Shown piece after piece: positions 8,369-16,296 of a stretch of 64,000 nucleotides of DNA. The translations under genes were made by a program, and so were the position numbers. Position 1 is the stretch's first letter, and each line of letters starts with the position of its first letter. The notes beneath the pieces were generated by a model that was not told the origin of the DNA, did not search any database, and was given only the letters and a program-made list of their open reading frames with translations. Origin of the DNA: Streptomyces griseoviridis (GTDB lineage: Bacteria > Actinomycetota > Actinomycetes > Streptomycetales > Streptomycetaceae); NCBI RefSeq assembly GCF_005222485.1, contig NZ_CP029078.1:6103501-6167500 (forward strand), in the 5' to 3' direction.

Positions 8369-9085
8369 GTGACAGCCATGACCACCTTCCGTATCGCCCC
8401 CGCCGTCGCCGACGCCTTCCCCGACACGCTGATCGCCGTAGTCACCGCCGGCGGACTGCGCGGCCGTGAGCCCTGGCCCGACACCGCCGCCGCACTCGAC
8501 GACCTGGAACAGCGGCTCGCCGCCGGCACCTGGGCGCCGGCCGACGAGGCCGACCCCCGGATCGAGGCGTGGCACACCGCCTACCGCTCCTTCGGCACCA
8601 ACCCGCGCCGTATCCGCCCCAGTGTCGATGCCCTGGGGCGGCGCATGGCCAAGAAGGGCGCCCTGCCGCGCGTCAATCCGGCCGTCGACTCCTACAACGC
8701 CGTCTCCGTCCACCACGGCCTGCCCGCCGGAGCCTTCGACCTCGACCACGTCACCGGCGCCGTCGAGATCCGGTACGCCGACGGCACCGAGGAGTTCACC
8801 CCGCTCGGCGAACCCGACACCACCGAGAACCCCAAGCCCGGCGAGATCATCTACGCCGACGCCGCTGGTGTGCTGACCCGGCACTGGAACCACCGTGACG
8901 CCCACCGCACCCGCGTCACCGAGGACTCCACCCGCGTGGCCTTCGTCCTCGAGACCCTCCGTGCCACCCGCGACGCCCACCTGCTCAAGACGGCCGCCGA
9001 GGAGCTGCACGGCCTGCTGATGCTCCACGCCGCGCAGACGCGCCTGTACTACCTCAGCCCCGAGGAGCCGGAAGTCACCGTGTGA
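8369..9085 (+). CDS. B3/4 (tRNA-binding-like) domain protein
   Basis: The product is 238 residues. The GTG at 8369 is preferred because AAGGGA lies 7 nt upstream; the ATG at 8378 would be 16 nt away. The sequence has the free-standing B3/4 pattern of phenylalanyl-tRNA synthetase beta-type domains (WHTAYRSFGTNPRRIRPSVDALGRRM, PRVNPAVDSYNAVSVHHGLPAGAFDLD, and a conserved YADAAGVLTRHWNHRDAHRT). Such single-domain proteins may edit mischarged aminoacyl-tRNA or bind amino acids; the exact role is not established. Control by the divergent cupin-XRE regulator is likely. Confidence 0.8.
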   Translation: MTAMTTFRIAPAVADAFPDTLIAVVTAGGLRGREPWPDTAAALDDLEQRLAAGTWAPADEADPRIEAWHTAYRSFGTNPRRIRPSVDALGRRMAKKGALPRVNPAVDSYNAVSVHHGLPAGAFDLDHVTGAVEIRYADGTEEFTPLGEPDTTENPKPGEIIYADAAGVLTRHWNHRDAHRTRVTEDSTRVAFVLETLRATRDAHLLKTAAEELHGLLMLHAAQTRLYYLSPEEPEVTV

Positions 9086-9097
9086 GCCCGCCGGTTC

Positions 9098-9154
9098 GGT
9101 GACCGAGCGCCCAGGTGACCGAGCGCCCAGGTGCCCACGTGCCCATGTGCCCAA
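9098..9154. repeat. Tandem repeats between convergent genes
   Basis: Two perfect 16-bp copies of GGTGACCGAGCGCCCA lie at 9098-9113 and 9114-9129. Shorter GTGCCCA units follow from 9130 to about 9154 (GTGCCCAC, GTGCCCAT, GTGCCCAA). They lie between the stop of the B3/4 gene and the stop of the opposing hydrolase gene. Confidence 0.8.
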
Positions 9155-9210
9155 CTGGCCATGGAGTTTGGTGCTTTCGTGGTCGCCGCTCGGCCGTCGC
9201 TCGGCCGGTG

Positions 9211-10239
9211 TCAGGGTCGGGTGAACCGGCGCAGGGCGTCGAGTGCGGGCGGCGCGAGCGTCGCCTGATGGCCGGCGTCGTGCAGCAGATGGTCCACGCC
9301 CGGCAGCGCCACTCGGGCAGGGCCACCGGTACGCGCGCGGCGCAGGGCGGCCGTCAGGGCGTCCGTGGTGGCACAGGGGACCTGGGCGTCGTTCGTGCCG
9401 CAGGTCAGCAGCACCTTCGTCGCCGGCCGGAGCGCGGCGGCGGTGTCCGGCGGGTGAACGGCGTCGTCGCTCCGCACGAACCGGGCGTTGGGCCCTTGGA
9501 ACGCCTCGAAGAGCCGGGCGACCGGCGGGGGCAGGTCGGTGGTGTCGACCGGTCGGTTCTCCCGCAGGGCGGTGACGGCGTCGTCGACGGCCGCGTCGAC
9601 GACGCGTCGCTGCTCCGGTGTGAACTGGCCCTGCCGGGCCGCTTCGGCGATCTGGGCCTTGAGCTGGAGCGCGACCAGGTCCAGCAGACGGATCGCCTGC
9701 GGTTGCAGCAGCGCGAGCCCGGCGGGGCGCGGGCGGACGGTGCCGCCGAGCAGCAGTGCCGTCATCGCGCCCTCGCTGTGTCCGACGACCAGCAGGGCGT
9801 GCGGGTCGGTCTCCGGCTGAGCGCGCAACGACTCGTAGGCGGCCCGTGCCTGGCGGACGAACGCCGGGTAGTCGAGTTCCTCCGGGTGTTCCCGGTAGGC
9901 GCCGAGTCCGGTGCGGCCGGTGCCGTACTTGTCGAACCGCAGCGTGGCGATCCCCTCCGTGCCGAGGGCGTCGGCCAACTGCGCCAGGGTGTCGGGCACG
10001 GCCCCGGGCGGTTGGTTGCCGTCGCGGTCGGTGGGGCCGCTGCCGGGCAGCAGCAGTGCGGCCCGCAGCCGCTGTCCCGCCCGATGTCCTGGAATGTGCA
10101 GGGTGCCGTACGCGGTCGTTCCGTCGGCCGTGAAGACGACCTCGCGGTCGACGGCGGCCACCTGACGGGGCGTCGCCGCGGCCGGAGTGGCGGTGGTGAC
10201 GACCAGGGCCGTCACAGCCGCTGCCAGGTGGCGAAGCAT
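9211..10239 (-). CDS. Secreted alpha/beta hydrolase
   Basis: The product is 342 residues. An N-terminal Sec signal (LAAAVTALVVTTATPAAATP) predicts export. The fold is an alpha/beta hydrolase with oxyanion region LLLPGSGPTDRDGN and nucleophile elbow VVGHSEGAM. The probable acid is in TCGTNDAQVP and the histidine in GVDHLLHDAGH near the C-terminus. It resembles alpha/beta hydrolases of the Fermentibacter/YqiA-esterase type with unknown substrate. A good AGGAGGTGGT site lies before the start. It is last in a three-gene run after tetR and the PH-like gene. Confidence 0.85.
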   Translation of the reverse strand: MLRHLAAAVTALVVTTATPAAATPRQVAAVDREVVFTADGTTAYGTLHIPGHRAGQRLRAALLLPGSGPTDRDGNQPPGAVPDTLAQLADALGTEGIATLRFDKYGTGRTGLGAYREHPEELDYPAFVRQARAAYESLRAQPETDPHALLVVGHSEGAMTALLLGGTVRPRPAGLALLQPQAIRLLDLVALQLKAQIAEAARQGQFTPEQRRVVDAAVDDAVTALRENRPVDTTDLPPPVARLFEAFQGPNARFVRSDDAVHPPDTAAALRPATKVLLTCGTNDAQVPCATTDALTAALRRARTGGPARVALPGVDHLLHDAGHQATLAPPALDALRRFTRP

Positions 10240-10255
10240 CGGTCCACCACCTCCT

Positions 10256-10606
10256 TCAGGTCAGGGCGTTCTCGACGAGGGCGACCGTCGCGCGGGGGTC
10301 GTCGACCTGGAGGATCAGGCGGGTGTACTCCTCGTCGGCGAGTTCGACCACGACCGCCTTCGACGGATCCCTGACGTCCCAGAAGACCTTGTCGCCGTCC
10401 TGATGGAAGGTGCCCGCGATGATCACACCGGGCAGGTGGGAGCCCGGCGCGCGGATTCCCTTGGGTTCGGCGGCGATGCCCGGATCGGCGGTCGCGCCAC
10501 GGACGTTGGCCAGCGGGACGGTCAGGCTGCCCTTGAAGGCCCAGAGCTTGTCGAGCCCCTCCATCACGACGACGAGGTCGTCGCCGACGATACGTATCTG
10601 TGCCAT
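10256..10606 (-). CDS. Conserved small protein, bacterial PH-like domain
   Basis: The product is 116 residues, starting MAQIRIVGDDLVVVMEGLDKLWAF. The pattern (short beta strands, then VPLANVRGATADP, GIRAPGSHLPGVIIAGTF, DGDKVFWDV, VVVELADEEYTRLILQVDDP) matches a widespread actinobacterial family with a predicted bacterial pleckstrin-homology fold; this is from memory of the family. No catalytic residues are visible. AAGGGA lies before the ATG, 14 nt after the tetR stop, and the hydrolase gene starts 16 nt after this stop. The three genes look like one operon. Confidence 0.7.
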   Translation of the reverse strand: MAQIRIVGDDLVVVMEGLDKLWAFKGSLTVPLANVRGATADPGIAAEPKGIRAPGSHLPGVIIAGTFHQDGDKVFWDVRDPSKAVVVELADEEYTRLILQVDDPRATVALVENALT

Positions 10607-10620
10607 GTCAGCTTCCCTTT

Positions 10621-11121
10621 TCAGGTGAGAGGGCCCAGTTGGTGGGCCAGCGCGGTGGCGACCTTGTCGGGGTCGCCGCGCAGGAGGATGCCCAGCGCGG
10701 CGGCGGTGAGGGCGGCGGCCAGGTCGGCGGGCACGCCGAGCGCGTCGGCGATCGCCCGGTCGACGGCGGCCAACGCGGCCGTCACCTCCGAGGCGACCTC
10801 CTCGTCGACCGGCGCGCGTTCGACCGCCGCGAGGAGCAGCAGACCGAGGTCGGCCGAGGTGACGAGCCGCAGCACGGCCGCCGCGTCCGCCGCGCCGGCG
10901 AGGGCGTCGAGCAGCGGGCGGACGTCGTCGGCGAGGTGGCGGCGCAGGGCCATCAGGTAGAGGCCACGTTTGCTGCCGAACGTCTTGTACAGGCTGTTGC
11001 GGTGCACGCCGAGGTGGGTGACGAGGTCGTCGACGGACACCCCGTCGTACGCGCGCCCGCCGAACAACCGCACGGCGGCGCGCACCACTTCGTCCTCGTC
11101 AAACGCTCTCGGCCTGCCCAT
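10621..11121 (-). CDS. TetR-family transcriptional regulator
   Basis: The product is 166 residues from the ATG at 11121 (MGRPRAFDEDEVVRAAVRLFG); a GTG 9 nt upstream is possible. The TetR HTH is clear (YDGVSVDDLVTHLGVHRNSLYKTFGSKRGLYLMAL). The C-terminal ligand domain is Ala/Leu-rich. A perfect inverted repeat lies 19-54 nt upstream, the expected autoregulatory operator. It leads an operon with the PH-like and hydrolase genes, so it probably controls them. Confidence 0.88.
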   Translation of the reverse strand: MGRPRAFDEDEVVRAAVRLFGGRAYDGVSVDDLVTHLGVHRNSLYKTFGSKRGLYLMALRRHLADDVRPLLDALAGAADAAAVLRLVTSADLGLLLLAAVERAPVDEEVASEVTAALAAVDRAIADALGVPADLAAALTAAALGILLRGDPDKVATALAHQLGPLT

Positions 11122-11139
11122 GACCGCCACCGTAGACGG

Positions 11140-11175
11140 TTGAGGAACGATCGGTCAAGAACGATCGTTCCTCAA
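11140..11175. promoter_or_regulatory. TetR operator, 14-bp inverted repeat
   Basis: Arms TTGAGGAACGATCG (11140-11153) and CGATCGTTCCTCAA (11162-11175) are perfectly complementary with an 8-nt spacer. GAACGATCG also occurs as a direct repeat across the spacer. The site lies right upstream of the tetR start, so autorepression is likely. Confidence 0.85.
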
Positions 11176-11215
11176 AGTGGGTCCTGTTCTGACGGGCTGT
11201 CAATACGTGGCGCGG

Positions 11216-11226
11216 GGAAAGTTTCG
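11216..11226. promoter_or_regulatory. Xylanase-type operator box, distal copy
   Basis: GGAAAGTTTCG matches 10 of 11 bases of CGAAAGTTTCG, the complement of the CGAAACTTTCG palindrome that I recall from Streptomyces xylanase promoters. It lies about 300 nt upstream of the arabinofuranosidase gene. Function inferred. Confidence 0.5.
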
Positions 11227-11425
11227 AATCTGCTTCCGGCAATTTCCGGAACTCCGGTGAGCCGCACCCGACCCCTGGGTGGCTGTCATGGGGTCGCGAA
11301 CAGGGCGATTGAGCAGGGTACTTCCCGTCGACACGGGGCCTGGCGGGCTCGGAGTGGAGGCGCTGTTTGTGGACAGAACCGCGCCATCCCTTGACCGGAC
11401 GGTCCCGCATTCCTAACTTGTGGCG

Positions 11426-11460
11426 TCGAAGAGTCGACGAACTCTTCGAATCTTTCGAAG
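11426..11460. promoter_or_regulatory. Overlapping inverted repeats incl. proximal xylanase-type box
   Basis: TCGAAGAGT (11426-11434) pairs with ACTCTTCGA (11441-11449). CTTCGAA (11444-11450) pairs with TTCGAAG (11454-11460), giving CGAATCTTTCG at 11447-11457, 10 of 11 bases of CGAAACTTTCG. The cluster lies ~70 nt before the GH62 start, a fitting place for repression in the absence of xylan or arabinoxylan products. Confidence 0.6.
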
Positions 11461-11527
11461 TGAGCGCTGACAGCCGCTCAGCACTTCACCCCGGTCGCCT
11501 CACCCCCACCCCGAAGGAGGCCATCCG

Positions 11528-12598
11528 ATGTGGTTCCGCCACTCGTTCCCGGCCCGTTCAGAACGCTTGTGGGCCGTTCTCGCGCCCCTGCTCCTCGTGA
11601 CCGCCTTCCTCGCCGCCCAGCCCGCCGGCGCGGCCACCGCCGACCCCGGCACCTCATCCGCGCTGGTCAGGGCCAGCGACAACGCCAGTGCGTGCGACCT
11701 TCCGTCGGCGTACCGCTGGGCGTCGACGGGCGCGCTGGCGCAGCCCAAGGCGGGATGGGTCTCGCTCAAGGACTTCACCGTCGTCCCCTACAACGGCAGG
11801 CAACTCGTCTACGCGACCACGCACAACACGGGGACGAGCTGGGGTTCGATGAACTTCAACCTGTTCACCAACTGGTCGGACATGGCCTCGGCCGGGCAGA
11901 ACACGATGTCGAACCCCACCGTCGCGCCCACGCTCCTCTACTTCGCGCCGAAGAACATCTGGGTGCTCGCCTACCAGTGGGGCGGGACCGCCTTCTCCTA
12001 CCGGACGTCGAGCGACCCCACCAACCCGAACGGCTGGTCGTCGCAGCAAGTGCTCTTCTCCGGAAGCATCTCCGGCTCCGGAACAGGCCCCATCGACCAG
12101 ACGCTCATCGGTGACGGGACGAACATGTACCTGTTCTTCGCCGGTGACAACGGCAAGATCTACCGGGCCAGTATGCCGATCGGGAACTTCCCGGGCAGCT
12201 TCGGCAGCAGCTCGACCGTGGTCATGAGCGACACGACGAACAACCTGTTCGAAGCGCCCCAGGTCTACAAGGTGCAGGGCCAGAACCGCTACCTCATGAT
12301 CGTCGAGGCGATCGGTTCGCAGGGCCGCTACTTCCGCTCGTTCACGGCCACCAGTCTCAGCGGCTCGTGGACACCCCAGGCGGCGACCGAGGGCAACCCC
12401 TTCGCGGGCAAGGCCAACAGCGGCGCCACCTGGACCAACGACATCAGCCACGGCGAACTGATCCGCACCAGCCCCGATCAGACCATGACCGTCGACCCCT
12501 GCAACCTCCAGTTGCTCTACCAGGGACGCAGCCCCAGCAGCGGCGGCGACTACGGTCTCCTGCCCTACCGTCCCGGACTGCTGACACTGCAACACTGA
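11528..12598 (+). CDS. Secreted alpha-L-arabinofuranosidase, glycoside hydrolase family 62
   Basis: The product is 356 residues. A long N-terminal signal peptide (cleavage near [10 protein letters not shown]) precedes one GH62 five-bladed propeller domain that starts [19 protein letters not shown]. Family hallmarks include [15 protein letters not shown], the strand [61 protein letters not shown] and the end [18 protein letters not shown]62 enzymes release arabinose from arabinoxylan outside the cell. Many homologues carry a CBM13 or CBM2; none is present here. AAGGAGG precedes the ATG. The upstream boxes suggest co-regulation with xylanases. Confidence 0.95.
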   Translation: MWFRHSFPARSERLWAVLAPLLLVTAFLAAQPAGAATADPGTSSALVRASDNASACDLPSAYRWASTGALAQPKAGWVSLKDFTVVPYNGRQLVYATTHNTGTSWGSMNFNLFTNWSDMASAGQNTMSNPTVAPTLLYFAPKNIWVLAYQWGGTAFSYRTSSDPTNPNGWSSQQVLFSGSISGSGTGPIDQTLIGDGTNMYLFFAGDNGKIYRASMPIGNFPGSFGSSSTVVMSDTTNNLFEAPQVYKVQGQNRYLMIVEAIGSQGRYFRSFTATSLSGSWTPQAATEGNPFAGKANSGATWTNDISHGELIRTSPDQTMTVDPCNLQLLYQGRSPSSGGDYGLLPYRPGLLTLQH

Positions 12599-12613
12599 CG
12601 ATGTGACACCGGC

Positions 12614-12633
12614 CCGGCTCGGAAAGGAGCCGG
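12614..12633 (+). terminator. Hairpin after the GH62 gene
   Basis: CCGGCTC (12614-12620) and GAGCCGG (12627-12633) form a 7-bp stem with loop GGAAAG, 15 nt past the stop. A second GGCGGGC/GCCCGCC pair follows, so the region may stop transcription from both sides. Confidence 0.55.
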
Positions 12634-12768
12634 TCGTGGCGGGCTCGGTCTCACGGCCGGGCCCGCCCGGTCACGCGACGAGGTGCGCCGCCCACGTGGT
12701 CCCGCAGCCGCCAGGTGGCACCGCACGCCTGACGGGCAGCCGCGAGCGGCCCGCGGCGGACCCCGTGG

Positions 12769-13734
12769 TCAGACGAGGGTCTTCCGCACCACGGGTTCGC
12801 TCTCCAGGAGCCCGGCCCTGGAGAGTTCCTCGGCGACTTCGAGGGTCACCTCGGCCAGCCGGGTCAGTACGGCGGCGGTCGGCGCCGGCGTCCCGCCGCG
12901 GGCGGTGAGCCGGTACAGGGCCAGCGTCTCGAACATGCCCGGCACCGGCAGCGGGAGCAGGGTCAGCCCGGGGGTGCGCGAGGCGACCGAGTCGGGCAGG
13001 ACGACCGCGCCGAGACCGGCGCGCACCATCGCAGCCACCGCGGACCAGTTGGTCGCCAGGTGGGCGGTCGGCCGGTCCGGCAGCCCGATCTCGGCGGCCA
13101 GCCGGGCGTGGGCCCAGGCCCGCGCGCTTCCCTCCGGGGCCCCGATCCAGGCCACCGCCGCCAGTTCGGCCGCCCCGGCCGGGGGATCGCCCCAGGCGCC
13201 GGGGACTCCGACCCGGTAGTGCTCCCGCGCGAGGATCCGCAGCCCGCAGTCCGGCGGCGGGACAGGGCGGTGCTCCTGGTCGCCGGTGATCAGCAGCACG
13301 TCCAGAGCGCCCTGGCGCAGCGCCCGCAGGCCGTCAGGGGCGGATGTCTCGCGCAACTGCGGCCGCAGGTCGGGACAGCGCTCGACGAGCGACGCGGTCG
13401 TGCGGGCCACCAGCGTGGTGAGGACGGCCAGCACCGACCCGATCACCACCGGACCCTCGACCGTCTCCGGGCCCGTGTCGGTCAACTCCCGCGCGGCGGC
13501 TGCGAGTTCATCGGCGATGCGGCCGCCGTGCGCGGCGAGCGCCAGGCCGGCGCGGGTGAGTTCGGCCCGGCCCTCGGCCCGGTCCAGCAGCGGGACCCCG
13601 GCCTCCTGCTCCAGCCTGCGGACCGTCTGGGAGACGGCGGAGGGGCTGACGCCGAGCAGCCGCGCGGCGGCGGCGATCCCGCCGGCCTGCCGCACGGTGT
13701 GCAGCACGACGAGCCGCCTGGGGTCCACATCCAT
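12769..13734 (-). CDS. LysR-family transcriptional regulator
   Basis: The product is 321 residues. The N-terminal HTH is clear (DPRRLVVLHTVRQAGGIAAAARLLGVSPSAVSQTVRRLEQEAGVPLLDR). The periplasmic-binding-like effector domain follows from about residue 95 (GPVVIGSVLAVLTTLV). It lies 42 nt after the stop of the lipoprotein gene on the same strand, so the two may be co-transcribed. No divergent target gene is present, unlike many LysR loci; the target is unknown. Confidence 0.88.
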   Translation of the reverse strand: MDVDPRRLVVLHTVRQAGGIAAAARLLGVSPSAVSQTVRRLEQEAGVPLLDRAEGRAELTRAGLALAAHGGRIADELAAAARELTDTGPETVEGPVVIGSVLAVLTTLVARTTASLVERCPDLRPQLRETSAPDGLRALRQGALDVLLITGDQEHRPVPPPDCGLRILAREHYRVGVPGAWGDPPAGAAELAAVAWIGAPEGSARAWAHARLAAEIGLPDRPTAHLATNWSAVAAMVRAGLGAVVLPDSVASRTPGLTLLPLPVPGMFETLALYRLTARGGTPAPTAAVLTRLAEVTLEVAEELSRAGLLESEPVVRKTLV

Positions 13735-13776
13735 GTCCGCTCCCTCGGCGGCGGTCGGTCGGGTGAGGACAGTCCA

Positions 13777-14490
13777 TCACGATCCCGCGGGCCGTTCGAC
13801 GGCGTCCCTGACCTTCCGCATCAGCGGGGCGACGACGCCGGCCGGGGTGTTGGTCAGGAAGTGGTCGCTGCGGGTGTTCGGGTAGTACGTGACCAGGCCG
13901 AAGGTGGTCGGGGTCAGCCACAGGCAGGACGAGGACAGGGCCGCGAGGCCACCGGAGCCGATCATGGTCTCCTGGCAGCCGGCCTGTCCGCCGTGGTCGC
14001 CCGTCGCGGTCGGCTGCCAGTCCTGGGTGATCCGGTCACCGGTCCCGTCCTGGCGGGTGGCGGGCACCTGGTCCATCCGCTTCAGCGTCGACGGGTCGTA
14101 GCCGGAGCCGTTGAGACCGGCGAAGACGAGATAGCCGCCCTGGCCGGGATCGTCGTAGACCGCCTCGACCGCGCTGCCGGTGATGCCCAGTTCCGCGGCG
14201 GTCCGGTCGAGTGCCCCGGTCAGCTTCGCCAACGGGGCGGCCGGCGGCCGGAACCTCGCGAGCCCGGCCGCCGAATCCGGCGCGGTCAGGGTCCAGCCGT
14301 TCCCGGCCCGGTTCCCGGATTCCCTGCCGGAAGCCGCCGGACCGCCGGCGACGGCGGCCGAGTCGTCATGGGCCCGGGGTGTCGCCGTGGCCTCCGTGGC
14401 GGCGGTCCCACCGGCGCACCCGGTGGCCACCACGCACAGAACGGCACTCAGGACGAGCAGGGCGGCCGAGGCGACGGGCTGCTTGGGCAT
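13777..14490 (-). CDS. Putative lipoprotein, unknown function
   Basis: The product is 237 residues from the ATG at 14490, with AGGAG 6 nt upstream. A signal peptide ends in the lipobox VATGC. An Ala/Thr-rich linker is followed by a ~160-residue domain with two cysteines (AGCQETMIG, SSCLWLTPTTFGLVTYYP), which may form a disulfide outside the cell. I do not recognise the domain with certainty; similar Streptomyces lipoproteins are annotated only as hypothetical. It precedes the lysR gene. Confidence 0.75.
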   Translation of the reverse strand: MPKQPVASAALLVLSAVLCVVATGCAGGTAATEATATPRAHDDSAAVAGGPAASGRESGNRAGNGWTLTAPDSAAGLARFRPPAAPLAKLTGALDRTAAELGITGSAVEAVYDDPGQGGYLVFAGLNGSGYDPSTLKRMDQVPATRQDGTGDRITQDWQPTATGDHGGQAGCQETMIGSGGLAALSSSCLWLTPTTFGLVTYYPNTRSDHFLTNTPAGVVAPLMRKVRDAVERPAGS

Positions 14491-14706
14491 GACGACTCCT
14501 GGACGGAACGGGCGAGCGGAGGGGAACCACTCCACTGTGCCGACCGACCCACGAACGAGGAAGCAAGCTCCACTTCACCCCGGCAGAAAGCTCAGCTTCG
14601 TCCATGGTCGTCCGGCACCAGCACTGATCCTGTGGTGGATGCCCATGGAAGCCGGTGGATCGAGATCGGCCCCTTCCTCATGCGTAGGTTCCGGGGTTGC
14701 CCCGAA

Positions 14707-14730
14707 GGGCCTGGTCGGTCGGCCAGGCCC
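14707..14730 (-). terminator. Hairpin after abiEii
   Basis: GGGCCTGG (14707-14714) and CCAGGCCC (14723-14730) form an 8-bp stem with an 8-nt loop, 3 nt beyond the abiEii stop. The rest of 14491-14733 shows no supported gene. Confidence 0.6.
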
Positions 14731-14733
14731 GGT

Positions 14734-15633
14734 TCATGACCACCTGAGGGTCGCCGCACTCCATGTGAGGTTGGCAGCCTCGCCGTTGAGCACCGGATCC
14801 GCGAAAACGGTGACCTGCCGGACGACGTCCGAGAACCGTCCGGGGTAGCTCGTTGCGGCGGTACCCTGCCGGCGGCGCCAGGCGGTGTAGGAGGTCTGGC
14901 GGCGCTCGCCGAGGTCGGTGATGGTGGTGCTGAGGGGTTTCAGAGTGACGCCGCGGTGCGCGGCGGTGGCGGTCAGCGCTGTGGTGAGTTCCTGGCCGTC
15001 CAGGTCGTTGAGGGTGAGCAGGAGGTACAGGTCGCCGTAGTCGCGGTCCCGGGTGTTGAGGTCGCCGAGTGAGATGGCGGTGGAGAGTTTTTCGGCGATG
15101 ACGGTGGCGAGTGGGTAGCCGAGGAGCTGGAAGCTGTCCGTCGTGAGTTGCTGCGGATAGTCGATGATCCGGGGGCCGGGGGTGACGGGGTCGCCGAAGC
15201 TGATGTCCAGTTGGAGCTTGAGTCGTGCTCGGGCGATGGAGGCGGCCATGGACAGGCGTAGACCGTGGTACTGGTCCTCCTCGCGAATAGGGACCGTCTT
15301 GAGTGTCGCGGGATCGAATACGACGCCGTCATCGCTCTCGGTGGCGGCGATGGCCGCGATTCTGCGGATGATCTCTGTTTCCGTGCCGGGGAAAGACCGA
15401 CCGAGGATGTCGACGTCCCGGGTCATTCGACGGGCGCCGAACTGAGCGAGCAGCAGGCCACCTTTGAGGACGAAGTGCTCCCGGCCCAGGGGCGATGAGG
15501 CCAGCCGGTAGAGGAACCGTTCGAGGACGTACTCGACCATGACCTCGTCCGTGGACCGGCTGTTGCGGCGCGCCAGGTTGCGCAGGTCGTTGTAGACGCG
15601 GCCTGCGGTGGTGTCGCGGGTGGGGTTGGCCAT
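14734..15633 (-). CDS. AbiEii/AbiGii-family nucleotidyltransferase toxin
   Basis: The product is 299 residues. Motifs of the DUF1814 nucleotidyltransferase fold are intact: KGG (57-59), the metal-binding DVD in RDVDILG (73-75), a third acid in QLDISFGDP (Asp143) and EKLSTAISLG with RDYGDLYLL (Lys182, Asp198). AbiEii toxins of type IV systems transfer nucleotides to tRNA or otherwise block growth and can abort phage infection. The ATG overlaps the antitoxin stop by one base (TGATG), showing coupling. All catalytic motifs are present, so the toxin is probably active. Confidence 0.92.
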   Translation of the reverse strand: MANPTRDTTAGRVYNDLRNLARRNSRSTDEVMVEYVLERFLYRLASSPLGREHFVLKGGLLLAQFGARRMTRDVDILGRSFPGTETEIIRRIAAIAATESDDGVVFDPATLKTVPIREEDQYHGLRLSMAASIARARLKLQLDISFGDPVTPGPRIIDYPQQLTTDSFQLLGYPLATVIAEKLSTAISLGDLNTRDRDYGDLYLLLTLNDLDGQELTTALTATAAHRGVTLKPLSTTITDLGERRQTSYTAWRRRQGTAATSYPGRFSDVVRQVTVFADPVLNGEAANLTWSAATLRWS

Positions 15634-16247
15634 CAGGCGAGCACCGCCTCTACGGCGGGGCGGACGACGGAGAGGGCGTCCAACTCGTGTGCGATGTGCT
15701 GGAGTTCGCCAACCCCGCCGCGCCCGCTTCGACGCAGGTAGCGGCCGAGCGCGGACAGGGCAAGGGTTTCGCCGAGGCGGCTGCGGTGGCGCATCGCGTC
15801 GACGACGCTGCGAGCTGCGCTGTACAGGGGGATGGTTTCTCCCGGGGCCGCTTCGAACCGTTCGATACCGAGGTCGAAGGTCCTTGCGGCGTACTGCGCC
15901 ACCACGGTCGGCGGGTAGGAGATCGTCGGGCGGCGTGAACCGCGCGGCACGGCGATGTGTACTGCTGCGGGGATGTCGTCGATCAGTTCATGCAGGGCCA
16001 GGGCGGATTCACCGCACACGACGGCGCGATGGGCCCGTGCGCACACGGCCAGCAAATCCGCGTGCGCCGTCTCCGGGGCGTCTGCCCGCCGGTACACCCC
16101 ACGGGACAGTTCGTCTATCTCCCCCTCCGTGACCAAGTGCGCCAGATCGCGAGGGGAGAGCAGGGCCTGTCGCGCCTGCGCCGTCGTGAATGTGGGGGAG
16201 AGGCCGGCCAGCCGCTGCTCCAAGCGCGGGTTTTCCGCAGCGTTCAT
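15633..16247 (-). CDS. AbiEi-type antitoxin, winged-helix DNA-binding
   Basis: The product is 204 residues. The N-terminal winged-helix (FTTAQARQALLSPRDLAHLVTEGEIDELSRGVYRRAD) is the AbiEi antitoxin motif; the middle part (ALALHELIDDIPAAVHIAVPRGSRR, YSAARSVVDAMRHRSRLGE) fits the AbiEi C-terminal domain. AbiEi antagonises AbiEii and represses its own operon through inverted repeats. No ribosome site is evident at normal spacing, so translation may be leaderless. An inverted repeat upstream overlaps the start codon. Confidence 0.88.
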   Translation of the reverse strand: MNAAENPRLEQRLAGLSPTFTTAQARQALLSPRDLAHLVTEGEIDELSRGVYRRADAPETAHADLLAVCARAHRAVVCGESALALHELIDDIPAAVHIAVPRGSRRPTISYPPTVVAQYAARTFDLGIERFEAAPGETIPLYSAARSVVDAMRHRSRLGETLALSALGRYLRRSGRGGVGELQHIAHELDALSVVRPAVEAVLA

Positions 16248-16296
16248 GTATCGAATGGTACCCCTCGGGTGGGAGTGAGGGAGCGATTTGATACAT
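16246..16296. promoter_or_regulatory. Inverted repeat at the abiEi start, likely antitoxin operator
   Basis: ATGTATCGAAT (16246-16256) pairs with ATTTGATACAT (16286-16296) with one mismatch; the arms are 29 nt apart. The first arm overlaps the start codon. AbiEi of other bacteria binds paired inverted repeats in its promoter, so this fits autoregulation. The arms are AT-rich against their surroundings. Confidence 0.7.

Larger units (their letters stand above)
11176..11527. other. Promoter region of the GH62 gene
   Basis: No gene is supported between the TetR operator and the GH62 start. The stretch holds two near-copies of a xylanase-type operator and a further inverted repeat, described separately. 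AAGGAGG lies 6 nt before the GH62 ATG. Confidence 0.5.

Noticed and set aside
9098..9154. Possible CRISPR-like array
   Set aside because: The 16-bp repeats are adjacent without spacers.
14599..14700. Possible gene remnant between the lipoprotein and abiEii
   Set aside because: A short open piece is present in several frames, but none resembles a known protein.
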